A DNA stretch of 64,000 nucleotides from positions 47,802,001-47,866,000 of the forward strand of contig OZ231126.1 of assembly GCA_965153355.1 (NCBI GenBank), given 5' to 3'. The notes under the pieces are model-generated. The model saw only the letters and a list, made by a program, of their open reading frames with translations, was not told the origin of the DNA and searched no databases. This stretch comes from Flaccisagitta enflata. Its lineage: Eukaryota; Chaetognatha; Sagittoidea; Aphragmophora. Shown piece after piece: positions 18,301 to 29,559 of the stretch. A program made the translations under genes and the position numbers. Every line of letters begins with the position of its first letter. Position 1 is the stretch's first letter.

Positions 18301-20562
18301 AAACGAGCTTTTTTGATACTTTTTGTGTATGTTAGAGTGTTGGCGGTGAGTTGGGGTGTGGCTAGGGGTTGGATGCTCCTGCCCACCTGTCCGCAAGGAT
18401 ATTGTGACCCCGCGTCACTTGTTCTTCCAGGTTTTCCAACTTTTTCCTGAATAGTAAAAGTTCCTCGTTTGTCTTTCTTCTCGTTTCAATTCATTTTGTT
18501 TATTCGTTCGCTCGTGCGCCAGCCAATACCAGAATCTCCTACGCCTTTCTTTCATCCACTATCGTTGAGGTCTTTCTGTCCGTCTATTAAAGGCACGTTG
18601 CACCTTTTTATCTTTGACGTTTTAAGTCGCGTGCCACATTATGGTCCTTCGGTCGGTCGGTCATAAGCAAGTTTTCTACGCCGCCGCTTTCGCCTTACTG
18701 GCTCCCTTTATCATTGCCCCTGCCTACCCACATGCGACAGGGTGCCGGGTGTGCAGCCGGACTGTCTGTATCGCACCGCAAACGATTCATTCTCTAAACA
18801 CCCTCTCCATCCAAAAACCCTCTCCAATCTCCATCCATCCTCTCCCCCGATTTCCCTCTTGCTGTCTCCTGCCTACCTTTCCGTGCTCACGCAGGACGAC
18901 GCCATCGTCTCATAATGTTGATCGACATCTGGTGCCCCAGGAGTGTATCCGCGGCGTTGGTCTTTCTCCGTCGCACTGCATTAACAACGAGAGACGTTCT
19001 CCCCCGCCGCCATATAATACCATTATAGAAACGTCACAAGGTGAGCACAATCCTAGAAATGGAAGAGACAGGAGACAAGTGGTCTGAGCCGTTTAGCGCG
19101 TTACACTGACACTGATTAATTAGCCCAGGCTAGTAGTCGCAGGTTTTCGGCATTGCACTCGATTTTGATTAGAAAGGCTTGTAATGCCACTACAGAAAAA
19201 TCCTAAAAAGTAAAAACATGGGTGAAACAAGAACTGCCAAGAACAAACCGTTAGGAAGAAATTTTAAATAAGAGCGATGAGACCTCTGAAAAAGCAGTAT
19301 CCTGTGCTGTAATGGTAGGTATAATCCAATCGTACAAATACCACCAATCAATAAAGTCCTTAAAAGTATTTTCACATCGTAATCGACCAAAAATTACTTA
19401 TCCCCTAGTTTTTTCTTCAGCTCCATCCGTCCGTCAGTCTAACTGGTAAAAATCATGTCGGTTTTTCATGAGACGGAGAGTTGCATAATAACCAACCACT
19501 AAGGTCATGTACGACTGCATCAAGAAAACAGGCAGCATCTGTCCACTGAATAAAACATGCCTAAAATACTTGGTTCTGGACTAGACCGTAAAAAACCATA
19601 GGCCCCAATAGTGACCTATTGCCTCCCACCCGCACAAGACTGATGGTTTTCAGCCATAGATGGTCAAATGGATAAAAGGAAATCAGGCTCTTAGGCAGAC
19701 ACGGAAGAACGGTGAAGTTAGACAAAGCAAGAGGGTCTCCAAAAGACAATTTTGGCCGGTTAAGAGGGGAGGAAAACGGACAGGCGACAGTAGTGGCTAA
19801 GTGGAGCAGAAAAGGAGAGAAATCTAAGTAAAGATCCATTCACGCGAGGAAAGGGGGGGGGGAGATGGGAGTACCAAGAAGGCAGCATATAGTGATGATG
19901 CTAAGAGGGCGTGAGGGAGAAGAGGGGAAGGCGAGACAAGAGACAGGCCGAGGTTCAACCGCTATCATCGCTCCTATGAATACTAATCATAACTGCCTAG
20001 ATGAGAAAAAAAACTTTCCTTCCTCTTCGCAGCTTCCGAGTACGTGCCTGGAGAAGAGATGAGGGAGAGAAACCCCGCGAGTAATCCATATTTCCAAAGC
20101 TGTGACGACGTCGACGATGGAGACGATGGAGACGATGGAGACGATGACGATCATGATGATGATGGAGAAGACACCAATCCGATCCCCACGCGCGCGCCCA
20201 CGGGATATACGCTAGTCTCAGCCTCGCGGAAACCCCGTCGATATCATCCTCAACGAGTTTCCTCCAGGCGGACAGATGGGCTTCATCCTCCTGTGGGCGG
20301 GGGACATAAAGGACGGAACAAAAGAGAAACGGGCGGAAATGAGAAACGCGAGCAAGAAAAGAAGAAAGACCCGCAAAACCGACAAAGGAGATCGATGGCT
20401 GAAGAATACGCCTTTGAAATCGTACCGCTTGAAGAGGAGGAGGTGGTAGAGGAGGAGGACGACGCCAAAGACGACGGCGCAAAGGGAAACGCCCGCAGAA
20501 TTCCGATCCAAGCGACGTTCAGAAAAACCATTAACAATAAAGAAAAATATTATACGTTGTAG
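14040..20562 (+). CDS. 3' exons of a single-pass membrane protein with two PPxY motifs
   Basis: Three plus-strand exons join in consistent phase: 14040-14763 (donor AG|GTAATG, phase 2), 18895-19040 (acceptor GCAG, donor GTGAGC, phase 1) and 20033-20562 (acceptor after a C/T tract, stop TAG). Exon 1 encodes an ectodomain tail, one membrane span (LIYVLCGFSIVFVSAFIYIA) followed by CCERRK, and a cytoplasmic tail with PPPPPSYW. Exon 2 carries PPPPYN, and exon 3 is acidic, with Asp- and Glu-rich runs. PPxY motifs recruit WW domains, typically of Nedd4-type ubiquitin ligases, so it could be a ligase adaptor or cargo. I do not recognise the family. Upstream exons are missing, and the retroelement lies on that side, perhaps in an intron. 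If the exon-1 donor is unused, the frame stops at 14767. Confidence 0.55.
14949..15185 (-). repeat. Palindrome-headed dispersed repeat, copy 1
   Basis: Tail sequence (AAGGCCGGTCTAATACACGG, GTGGGTGGGCAGGAGC) lies at one end and a GCACGCGGC head at the other. Between them sits a segment, 15009-15095, that is also found at 27660-27745. It lies in the large intron of the membrane-protein gene. Confidence 0.6.
15247..15335 (+). repeat. (GA)n microsatellite
   Basis: Nearly pure AG dinucleotide run of about 88 bp in the intron of the plus-strand gene. The Arg-Glu and Ser-Leu open frames read across it are artefacts. Confidence 0.95.
17606..17998 (+). repeat. 18-bp minisatellite
   Basis: About 20 copies of TTTTCACATTACCAAGTC, slightly degenerate, with some 12-14 bp partial units in the middle. 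The open frames reading SFHITK repeats across it are artefacts of an 18-bp (6-codon) period. Confidence 0.93.
18221..18410 (+). repeat. Palindrome-headed dispersed repeat, copy 3
   Basis: Starts with a head GTTGCGGACACGCAAC followed by TCTATAAGAGGCTTTG and GGTCTGTTGGTCC-type repeats, and ends near TGCTCCTGCCCACCTGTCCG. The same order is seen in copies at 22,905, 23,203 and 23,445. Confidence 0.65.
19041..20032 (+). other. 1-kb intron of the membrane-protein gene
   Basis: No coding exon seen. It ends in AACTTTCCTTCCTCTTCGCAG, a good polypyrimidine tract and acceptor. A poly-G run lies near 19,856. The reverse-strand open frames (19,190-19,390 and 19,561-19,839) have no recognisable domain. 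Confidence 0.5.
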
Positions 20563-22904
20563 AGGGACATCGCTTGCCCTCGTTTTCCAGGCTACCCCGG
20601 GGAAATAAGGTAGCAGGAGGGGTCCTTGATTAATACGGTACGCTTTATTATTACGTCGACACCACTGAAAATCGAAGTAGTTATAATTGCAAACTTAAAG
20701 CGTAGATTAAATTAAATCATTCCACTTCCCGCTATCCCGCACATGAATTTTGATGGGCTATCGACCATCATACTATGTGGATAAACTATTAGGTTTTCAG
20801 ACCAAGTAGTAGCGATTCTGCAAAGGCAATAGGCATGTGGTCGGGTGTGTTAATATGTTAAAGGTCTTTTGATCAAACAATATTAGAGAATGGAAATAAA
20901 TAATGTAACACTCTTAAAATTTTTTTTTCTCAGTTTTTATTCATTTTCTACTCTTTTTTTCAAACCTCCATTTTGCCCCTAATAGCCCCTAATTTGTATA
21001 TTACTGTGTTGTTAATTAATTATCAGAAAATTAATTAAAAGGATTTTAAAGTTAAAATACTTTTAAATTATAATGCTACAAAATAAAATACCGAGTTTGT
21101 AAGCTGGGTGTAGTCACCAATAATATTTATATCTTTATTAATCCCTAATTGCTTTAAAACAATTATAATATTAATAGTTAAATTTTTAAAATACATTATT
21201 TTATTTCTTAAAATTAATAATGAGATTAAAACAACTTAAGCATATTGACACACCCGAGTCATGTGGTCCTTATGTCCCTCAGTTATGTTGATATACATCA
21301 GACTGAATTCATTAGTCTGTCCAATGACCATTTGTTCGCGACTGCTGATTAAACGGCCTACTGTTTTCTTCCTTTTAGCTTTACCGGACGTTTGTCTTTT
21401 TGTTTGACAAAATTTTAGCCTAAATGATTCGATCCGCAAAAAGGCTTCAAACATAAGTCATCCCAGACAGACTAATCAGTTTTTCGAAATAACAACTTAA
21501 TTGACAAAACTTTCCACAGTTCTCCTATCAATTTACGTAAGCATGAAATAATCTCGTTATACGGCGATATTGTCTTTTTGCATCTCCAGTTTGGTCATAT
21601 GTTCAGTGTTTTTGTGATAATCATTTTTTCTAATTTTCACATTTGCGCATTTTACTTGCGATCATTAAACACTTTTGGAATACTATGCAAAGCGACTTTT
21701 TCCATAAAATCTCACAGTAACTCTCCCAAGTCAACGTTTATAGGAACATCTGTACATCTAGCCACATCACCATACCCGTAAGAAAAATACAAGACGTTAA
21801 TCCCCAAAGTAGCGCAGTAGATCCCGTATAACCTTGACATGATAGGGGCTAGCATGTTGGAAAAATATTTAAACTTTAAAATGATGTTTGGATTACATTT
21901 TTTTTATATAAGAGACCAGTTTATAAGAGACAATATCCTGAGATTTGTCAAAATTTTAAGAACAAAATAAGAGAATGGCCAAGCTGAAACTGATTTTAAC
22001 TCTTTAAAGGGCTGCAACTCTGGACTGGGCGTGAATTTCAAGAATCGTTCTTATAAAGCAAATAGTGTTGACATAAGTTTTTATTCCCTAGCATATGTGT
22101 AAGTCACAGTGCAAACGAAGACGAAATTTGACCAGTCAAAGGGTGATGAAAATGAAGTTTGCATATTCATGAAATTTTTTTTACCATTCTTTAAAAAAGT
22201 TTATGGGCTGTTAAAAAATAAAAAATCAATGCAAAATCTTTTTTCGTTTAGGCGCTATATAAAAAAATAAAATTTAAAAAAATTGTTAAATTAAGGCCAA
22301 CTTCAAAAACATTTTTTTGTGTTTTAAGCGCTCCCATTTTGATGAAATTTGACATGGAGGTAGTACTTGATGTGAAGTACCTCCAGTTAAAATCGGTCTA
22401 CTTTAAGGGGGGTAATAACAGCATTTTTCATAAATATTTAAAAAAAAACATGTTTTTTTCTTAATTTAGATACCTGAAAATTATCACACATTGATTTTTT
22501 TTTCTATACAACTTATTTAGAGTCCATTTGGTGTACATGCCAAGTGTCAGGGCTATGAATCAATTTTTGGAAAGCTTGTTGAGTGAAAAAGGGCTTAAAA
22601 TTAGCAAATTTTGTAATTTTTGGTTGACAGCCCTTAAATGAATTATTATATAACACCCAAAAATGCCTCCCAGGGTCATGAACATTTTACAGGCATCACC
22701 AACAGACCCCTTAAGGAATTTTGGCCTATGGTTTGTAAGTTCCTGCAATGCTATATCAAAATTTTCAAAATTATGTTCTAAGAACATCAAAAAACTTTCC
22801 TCAATTGACATTGGTCATAAGAGTAGAAAAAACGAGCCCGGGCGGGCAACTCTATTCGTCATCAGCGCGATACACTTTTTTTTTATAGGAGACAACATTT
22901 CTAG
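20563..22904. other. Intergenic, AT-rich, no gene recognised
   Basis: Mostly AT-rich sequence with homopolymer runs. An AATAAA at 20,535, just before the stop of the preceding exon, may end that gene. CAGCCCTT/AAGGGCTG sequences at about 22,008 and 22,627 face each other, but I could not establish a target duplication. Short open frames here have no visible domain. Confidence 0.4.
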
Positions 22905-23160
22905 TCGCTGCCTAAGCGACTCTATAAGAGGGTGTGTCCCTTTATCTGAATGTCTGTCTGAATGTCTGTCTGAATGTCTGAGTGTCTGTAACGCGAAAAT
23001 TTTAATGACGCGAAATCGACTGAAAAACGGATTTCTGACCATAACAGCCCCTGCCTAGTGTCAATACAGCCCCCGCCCACTCATATACTGCCCCTGCCCA
23101 CTCACATCACTGCCCCTGCCCACCAGCAGCGACTACGGATTGGCCGTGTATCCGGCCTTG
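22905..23160 (+). repeat. Palindrome-headed dispersed repeat, copy 4
   Basis: Head AGTCGCTGCCTAAGCGACT (an imperfect palindrome), then CTATAAGAG, a GAATGTCTGTCT minisatellite, and several copies of GCCCCTGCCCAC. It ends GGCCGTGTATCCGGCCTTGTT. It is the fullest copy in the window. Confidence 0.7.
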
Positions 23161-23202
23161 TTCAACTCAGCCTGGATGTTCTTAAAAGTATTTGAAGAAT
23201 GG

Positions 23203-23590
23203 AGACACGTTACTCTATAAGAGGCTTTGTCCGTCGGTCCGTTGGTCCGTTGGTCCGTTGGTCCGTCCGTCAGCATGAGTTGCATTTCCGCCCCTGCCCA
23301 CCCGTCCACAACTGGTGGCTGTGTATCAGGCCTTGTTCCTATTTTCATTTATCCTCCGTATTTGTTTCGCGAAAAACATTTCCAGCGTCATGCAAATTAG
23401 GATAAGAGGCAACATTTCTGTTTGTCTATCTAGTGGTCTCTGTCCGTTTTTAGAGGCTTTGTCCGTCCGTCCGTCCGTCGGTTGGTCGGTTGGTCCGTGA
23501 GCACGAGTCGAAAAGTGTGAAAACGCGCATTTCCGCCCCTGCCCACCCGTCAGCAACTGGTATTGGCCGTGTATCCGGCCTTGTTCTTTC
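23203..23590 (+). repeat. Palindrome-headed dispersed repeats, copies 5 and 6
   Basis: Two adjacent copies (about 23203-23340 and 23445-23590). Each has AGAGGCTTTGTCCGTC, GGTCCGTTGGTCC-type repeats, CGCATTTCCGCCCCTGCCCACC and the tail GTGTATC(A/C)GGCCTTGTTC. Their close spacing suggests tandem insertion or local duplication. Confidence 0.7.
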
Positions 23591-23948
23591 AATGTATGCA
23601 CAAATGTCCATAATTGTACATTTTGGTAACATTCTGGGCCCCCGCTACATTCATTCGTAATGACTACTACGAAGCAGGATCTTGACTAGGTTTACCTCAA
23701 CTTTCATTTGATCCCCATTCACTCAGATTCACCATCCTCATCTGGCGTAAGTCTTAACAGAAGCTAGACCAAAACACTACACTGCTATGTCAGTCCGACT
23801 GTCTCCCTCTGTCTGTCTCCTATTGTCTCTCTCCATTTGTCTATCTCCGTCAGTTTGTAAGTCTGTTTTTCTGCCAGCCTGTCTCCGTTTTTTTGTCTGT
23901 CAGTATCTCTGCCAGCCTCTATCTCCTCCTAGCTTTTTTACCGTCTCC

Positions 23949-23949
23949 G

Positions 23950-23997
<48 letters not shown>
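23949..23997 (+). repeat. (CT)n microsatellite
   Basis: Pure CT dinucleotide run of about 48 bp inside a longer pyrimidine-rich stretch with imperfect TGTCTCC units. Confidence 0.95.
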
Positions 23998-24000
<3 letters not shown>

Positions 24001-24630
24001 CACATTCTTACCCACGTCTTCTCATCGTTTTTTTCCAAATAGTCAGGGAGCTTAACGGCTGATTGGTTCGAAAATCTTAATAACAATGATTTGATTGATA
24101 AAAATGTCAATTTCGTCATTTTAGCCCATTTTTGGCCTGTTTTTGGTCTATCATGACCCCGGTATCAATGTCTAAAGTTTATTTGTCCTAGTTCTGACTG
24201 GATATAGTGAGATTTACAATACAAAGGAATACCACGCATGAGATTTAATTTTGACTATTTTAGGCTATTTCAACCTGTTATAGCCCCGATAACAGTTTCC
24301 AAAGATCTCAATAAGTATGTTTGACCTAGTTCTGACTGAAATGAGTGAGATTTGTAAAAAAATTCTTAATAACTATAATTTTTTTGAATAAAAATGTTAA
24401 TTTTGATTATTTTGAACCATTTTTTGCCTGTCTTGGTCACGGTATCAGTTTTCAAAGCACTCAATGAGTATATCTGACCTAGTTCTGACTGGATAGAGTG
24501 AGATTGGCAAAAAAATTATCGATCATAATGAATTTCTTGAGGAAAATGCCAATTTTAGCTATCTTAGGCTATTTTTGGCTTGTTTTTGGCCTGGTGTGAC
24601 TCCTGTATCAATGTCCAAAGCTCTCATTGA

Positions 24631-25519
<889 letters not shown>

Positions 25520-25870
25520 CTCATTGAGTATATTTGACCTAGTCTTGACAGGTTTAAGTGAGATTTGCGAAAAAAAATTGAATATCAATGATCTATTCAA
25601 AGAAAATGCTGAATTTGGCCATTTGAAGCCATTTATGGCCTGGTTTTTTGCCTGTTATGATCCTCATAGCAGTGTCCTAAGCTCTCAATAAGTGTATTTG
25701 TCCTAGTTCTGACCTAATTGGGAGTGCTTGGCAAAAAATTTTTAAATAACACTGATTGAAAAAAAATGCTGTTTTTGGCTGTTTTGGGTCATTTTTGGCC
25801 TGTTATTGGCAATACACAGTCCCTGTATAGCTGCAAAGTTCTTGTAAACTGTATATTCACTTCAGTTCTT

Positions 25871-27659
25871 GTTAGGCTTGATTAAAAAAAGCAACCAGGT
25901 GACGAAAGTGTACTTCAAAGAGCCAAAAAAATGCATTTTTACCCAAAAAATTGCGAAAAAATGGATTTTTCAAGGGGGGGCCAAAAAAATATTCCAAAAT
26001 GGAGGTCAAATTTGTGTTCAGCACGAAAAAATATGTCAGAACAATGAAATTCCAGAGTTTTTCGGCAATTTTGACTCTACACTTCCTTAAGCTCCCTGAC
26101 TAGAAAACAAAATCTGCAAAATTCTGTCTGAGTGTTCTCGCGTGAAAGTCTAAGTTTGCATAGAAACGCACAAAATCAAAAAAACAAACACATGGCCCTG
26201 TTCTACATTCACTAGAGATCACAGCCATGTTCTTGGAAATGCAAAATTTGACTCGTGGAGGCAGTCTTAGACTTTCACGTCCAAGAAATAATATTTTCAA
26301 AAGCTCTCACTCTTGATTTTTTTTCTGTAGTAAGGTCAAAATAAGCAGAAAAAAACTTTCGGGAGGGTAAATTTTTGAGACCTAATGATGGTCAGGGTTC
26401 CAACTGACAAAGATTAAATGGCGGTTTTGTGTTTGAGTGACTTATGATAATACAATACATCAAAATTCCCTGACTTCTCTGAATATGCAAATTGGCTTCG
26501 CAACCAGGGGGAGGTACATATTTTTAGGGATTTTTGCTTTTTGGCTGGGAGTAAATACCAGCGAACGTAAGTAGTCGTACCGTAGGTCTATGGCACCACC
26601 CATGACCGGTCATTTAGTCTTCGGGTCTGTATCATACAAAGAAAATATGATATCACACTCAAAAGGTAGGAAAATGTCGCAACGCTAGATTCTCCCTTTG
26701 GTGGAATTTCCCAAATAGGTTTTTGCTATTCCCTTCTTGTTTCTGGACTTAGAATCGATTCAAGCATGTCGATAGGTACCTTAGCTATTCCCCCACTGGT
26801 GTAAAGGATGGAGGGAACAAAACGGAAAAGATTTGAGTGTGTTTTACACCTAAAAACTTGATGAAAAAATTGTTTTTTGACCGTCAACACTGCGACGTAA
26901 GCGCCAAGATGCTGCAAGACGCTTACCTTCCAGAGGCGACCTAGCCCCTTGGCAGACCCGTCTTAAAAAGTATATATTGACATTTTTTTGTATCAAAATT
27001 TCGTCCATTTTGGTCAAGTAGTTTGTCCTAAACATGGATTCCAAGTATAAGCTTCTATTTCAGGACTGGGCAGATTTCCCAATTAATTCTAGGAACTGTG
27101 CCAGTTAACATCACAATAATTTTTGAATCACATAAGCTATTAATTCAAAAGAGGCTTCAATCAGTGACGATTTTGAAGTAACTTAAAAATAAATTTCAGT
27201 TTATCTTTCATTAGAGATCAATCTTGTCTCTATAATATAAATAGTTACAAAATAATGAAAATGTAAACAAGTAGAATTCCAAATTTCTAATGGCGAATAT
27301 ATCAGATGGGAAAATACTTGTGGCACTTCAAATTTACGTAAAAGATAAACTACTTGACCTAAATAGCTAAAATTGAGATACAAATGATCTCTCAAGACTT
27401 GATCAATTTTAATTCCATGTCTTTTAGCATCAATGAGTAAAAGCTTATCAGAATCCGACAACTCAGGTGGATGACCCGGTATTGGGCCTCAGGGCGTGCT
27501 CGCCAGAGAGAGTTAAACTAACAAAGGGATTGAGCCCCTAAATGAGTGACTATCTGAAGGTGGAACAGATGCCATGGGCCGTTGATGATGTATTCTTAAC
27601 AATGCGAGCGGCTAATAACCACAGTACTGGAGCCCCAGATAATGCTCTAAACCAATAGT
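25871..27659. other. Intergenic, no gene recognised
   Basis: AT-rich sequence with poly-A/T and poly-G runs. An 86-codon reverse-strand frame (27,461-27,201) starts with a helical, acidic stretch that faintly resembles SANT-type helices, but nothing supports a call. No splice-consistent exons found. Confidence 0.4.
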
Positions 27660-27742
27660 AACAGGTCACTCAAGGGCAATATGTGGTCAGCGATACCTGT
27701 TGCCCTGCTTTGCATGATTATGAATTGGAGTGAGAGGAAGCA

Positions 27743-28386
27743 GGGCAGCGGCCCCGAAGGGGACGAAGTCCTGTAGAACAGGGGACTTTCTTTCGTTCTG
27801 GCATTACGTCCCCCCTAGACCCTCTCAGGCCTGAAATCTGCCCTCTCAGCCCCAAATCTGCCCTCTCAGGCCTTGAATCTGAAAGGGCAGATTTAGGGCC
27901 TGAGAGGGCAGATTTCAGGCCTGAGAGGACAGATTTCAGGCCTGAGAGGGCAGATTTCAGGCCTGAGAGGGCAGATTTCAGGCCTGAGAGGGCAGATTTC
28001 AGGCTTGAAAGAACAAGTTTCAGGCCTGAAAGGGCAGATTTCAAGCCTGAGAGGGCAGATTTCAGGCCTGAGAGGAAAGATTTCAGGCCTGAGAGGGCAG
28101 ATTTCAAGCCTGAGAGGGCAGATTTCAGGCCTGAAAGGACAGATTTCAAGCCTGAGAGGGCAGATTTCAGGCCTGAAAGGACAGATTTCAGGCCTGAGAA
28201 GGCAGATTTTGGGCCTGAGAAGGCAGTTTTCAGGTCTGGAAAGGCAGTTTTCAGACCTGAGAAGGCAGATTTCAGGCTTGAGAGGGCAGATTTTGGGTCT
28301 GAAAGGGACCGGGGGGGGGGACAAACACATGAACGAACAAAAGTCCCGTGTTCTACAGGGCTTTGTCCCCTTCCGGGCCACTGCCC
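27743..28386. mobile_element. Inverted-repeat element carrying a 21-bp minisatellite
   Basis: The ends mirror each other: GGGCAGCGGCCCCGAAGGGG...GTCCTGTAGAACA at the left, TGTTCTACAGGG...CCCCTTCCGGGCC...TGCCC at the right. Between them are about 20 copies of a 21-bp unit (CTGAGAGGGCAGATTTCAGGC, about 27885-28310). Both strands stay open across the array, giving repetitive 130-246-codon frames that are not genes. A second element with the same ends lies at 28529-28969. Confidence 0.75.
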
Positions 28387-28528
28387 AAAAACGGTAAGGA
28401 AAGGGTAGGTTATAAACACTTTTTTCGTAACAGCGTCATTTTTTGAGCAATCCTTCAATGTTCTTAAATTTTGAGCAGATTCAAGGCTTGAATGTTCTCA
28501 AATTGTTCTCAATTTAAACACACTTTTT

Positions 28529-28969
28529 GGGCAGCGGCCCCAAAGGGCCCATGTCCTGTAGAACACAGGGGGGAATTTCGAGACGTCCGTCCTTCTGTCC
28601 GTCTTTCCGTCCGTCCTTCCGTCCGTCCCCCCCCGTTGACCATCAAGGCCTCAAATTAGCCCTCCCAGGACTCAATTTAGCCCTCCAGGCCTAAAATCAG
28701 CCCACTTGGTTTCAAATCAGCCCCCTCCCATGCCCTGAATCTGCCTCCCAGACCTCAAATCTGCCCTCCAGACCTTAAATTAGCCCTCCAAACTTAAAAC
28801 CAGCCCGCCAAACCTCAAATCTGCTCTCCAAGCCTTAATTATGCCCTCCAACCCTCAGATATGCCTTCAGTGGCATAAATCAGCCATCTAGAGCCCCCTC
28901 AGGACGGACGGACGTCTCGAAATTCCCCCCTGTGTTCTACAGGACATCGGCCCTTTGGGGCCGCTGCCC
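28529..28969. mobile_element. Second inverted-repeat element with a related minisatellite
   Basis: Long mirror-image ends of about 63 bp (GGGCAGCGGCCCCAAAGGG... with ...CCCTTTGGGGCCGCTGCCC) enclose a degenerate array of about 20-bp CCTCAAATCTGCCCTCCAGA-like units. The unit resembles the 21-bp unit of the neighbouring element read on the other strand, so the two elements share both ends and cargo. Confidence 0.75.
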
Positions 28970-29423
28970 TGCTCTCACTCCACTTCTTCACTGGATCACT
29001 CAGCAGGGCATCGGGTACCGCTGACCATGTGCGATCCTTGGATGACTAGTTAACCTTCAATTAAAAGCGTTCTTAATTAGTTTTAATTAGTTTTAAGTTG
29101 GTCATTAAGGATAAAATGAAGGAAAATGTCAATGAAACAACAAAGTAGCAGATTTAAATGTTTTAAGTGAATCAAGATCAATAGTAGAAAAATATACGCT
29201 ATATAAAGTGAGACATGATTTGCTGACCAGAAAAGATACAGAGTCTGTCCATTTACACAGAACAATTAATTAAAAAAAAGGCAAGAAAAAAATGTTCTTA
29301 CATTTTTAAGCCTAATGTTCTTAAATTTTTGAAAAAATTAAGCCTTCGAATGTTCTTAGCATGTTCTTAAATCTTACAAAATTTGAAGCCTAATGTTCTT
29401 ATAAACTTGGTTCTTTTAAAAAC

Positions 29424-29553
29424 AAGGCCGGATACACGGTAATCCAGTCGCGGACGGTTGGGCAGGAGCAGTAATGCAAAAACCGCTCGGAATTCAAAAA
29501 TGTGACGGACCTACCGACACGGCAAGGTGTAGAGTCGCGTGTCCGCGACTAAA
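29424..29553 (-). repeat. Palindrome-headed dispersed repeat, copy 7
   Basis: Reverse copy: AACAAGGCCGGATACACGG at the left, GGTTGGGCAGGAGC inside, and the head AGTCGCGTGTCCGCGACT at 29,532-29,549. The head is a near-perfect palindrome. Confidence 0.7.
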
Positions 29554-29559
29554 AAAGTG

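Larger units (their letters stand above)
14764..18894 (+). other. 4.1-kb intron filled with repeats
   Basis: Contains a poly-G run (14,881), palindrome-headed repeats (14949-15185 and a fragment at 15772-15840), (GA)n, short CATT tetranucleotide tracts near 15,930, a poly-C run (17,126), an 18-bp minisatellite and a further palindrome-headed repeat at 18221-18400. Open frames of 90-140 codons occur in both strands near 16,465-17,060, but none has domain similarity I can see or consistent splice sites. Confidence 0.6.
27660..29045. repeat. Outer inverted repeat around both elements
   Basis: The sequence at 27660-27742 (CAAGGGCAATATGTGGTCAG, CGATACCTGTTGCCCTGCT, GGAGTGAGAGGAAGCAGGG) reappears reverse-complemented at 28970-29045. 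Part of it also occurs alone at 15009-15095. The two minisatellite elements therefore sit inside a larger palindrome. Confidence 0.6.

Noticed and set aside
27885-28310. Possible CRISPR array
   Set aside because: Units are directly adjacent with no unique spacers, and the DNA is from an animal nucleus.
27718-28458. 246-codon frame with LKSALSG repeats and its opposite-strand twins
   Set aside because: Caused by the 21-bp minisatellite; both strands and several frames are open, and there is no promoter or splice context.
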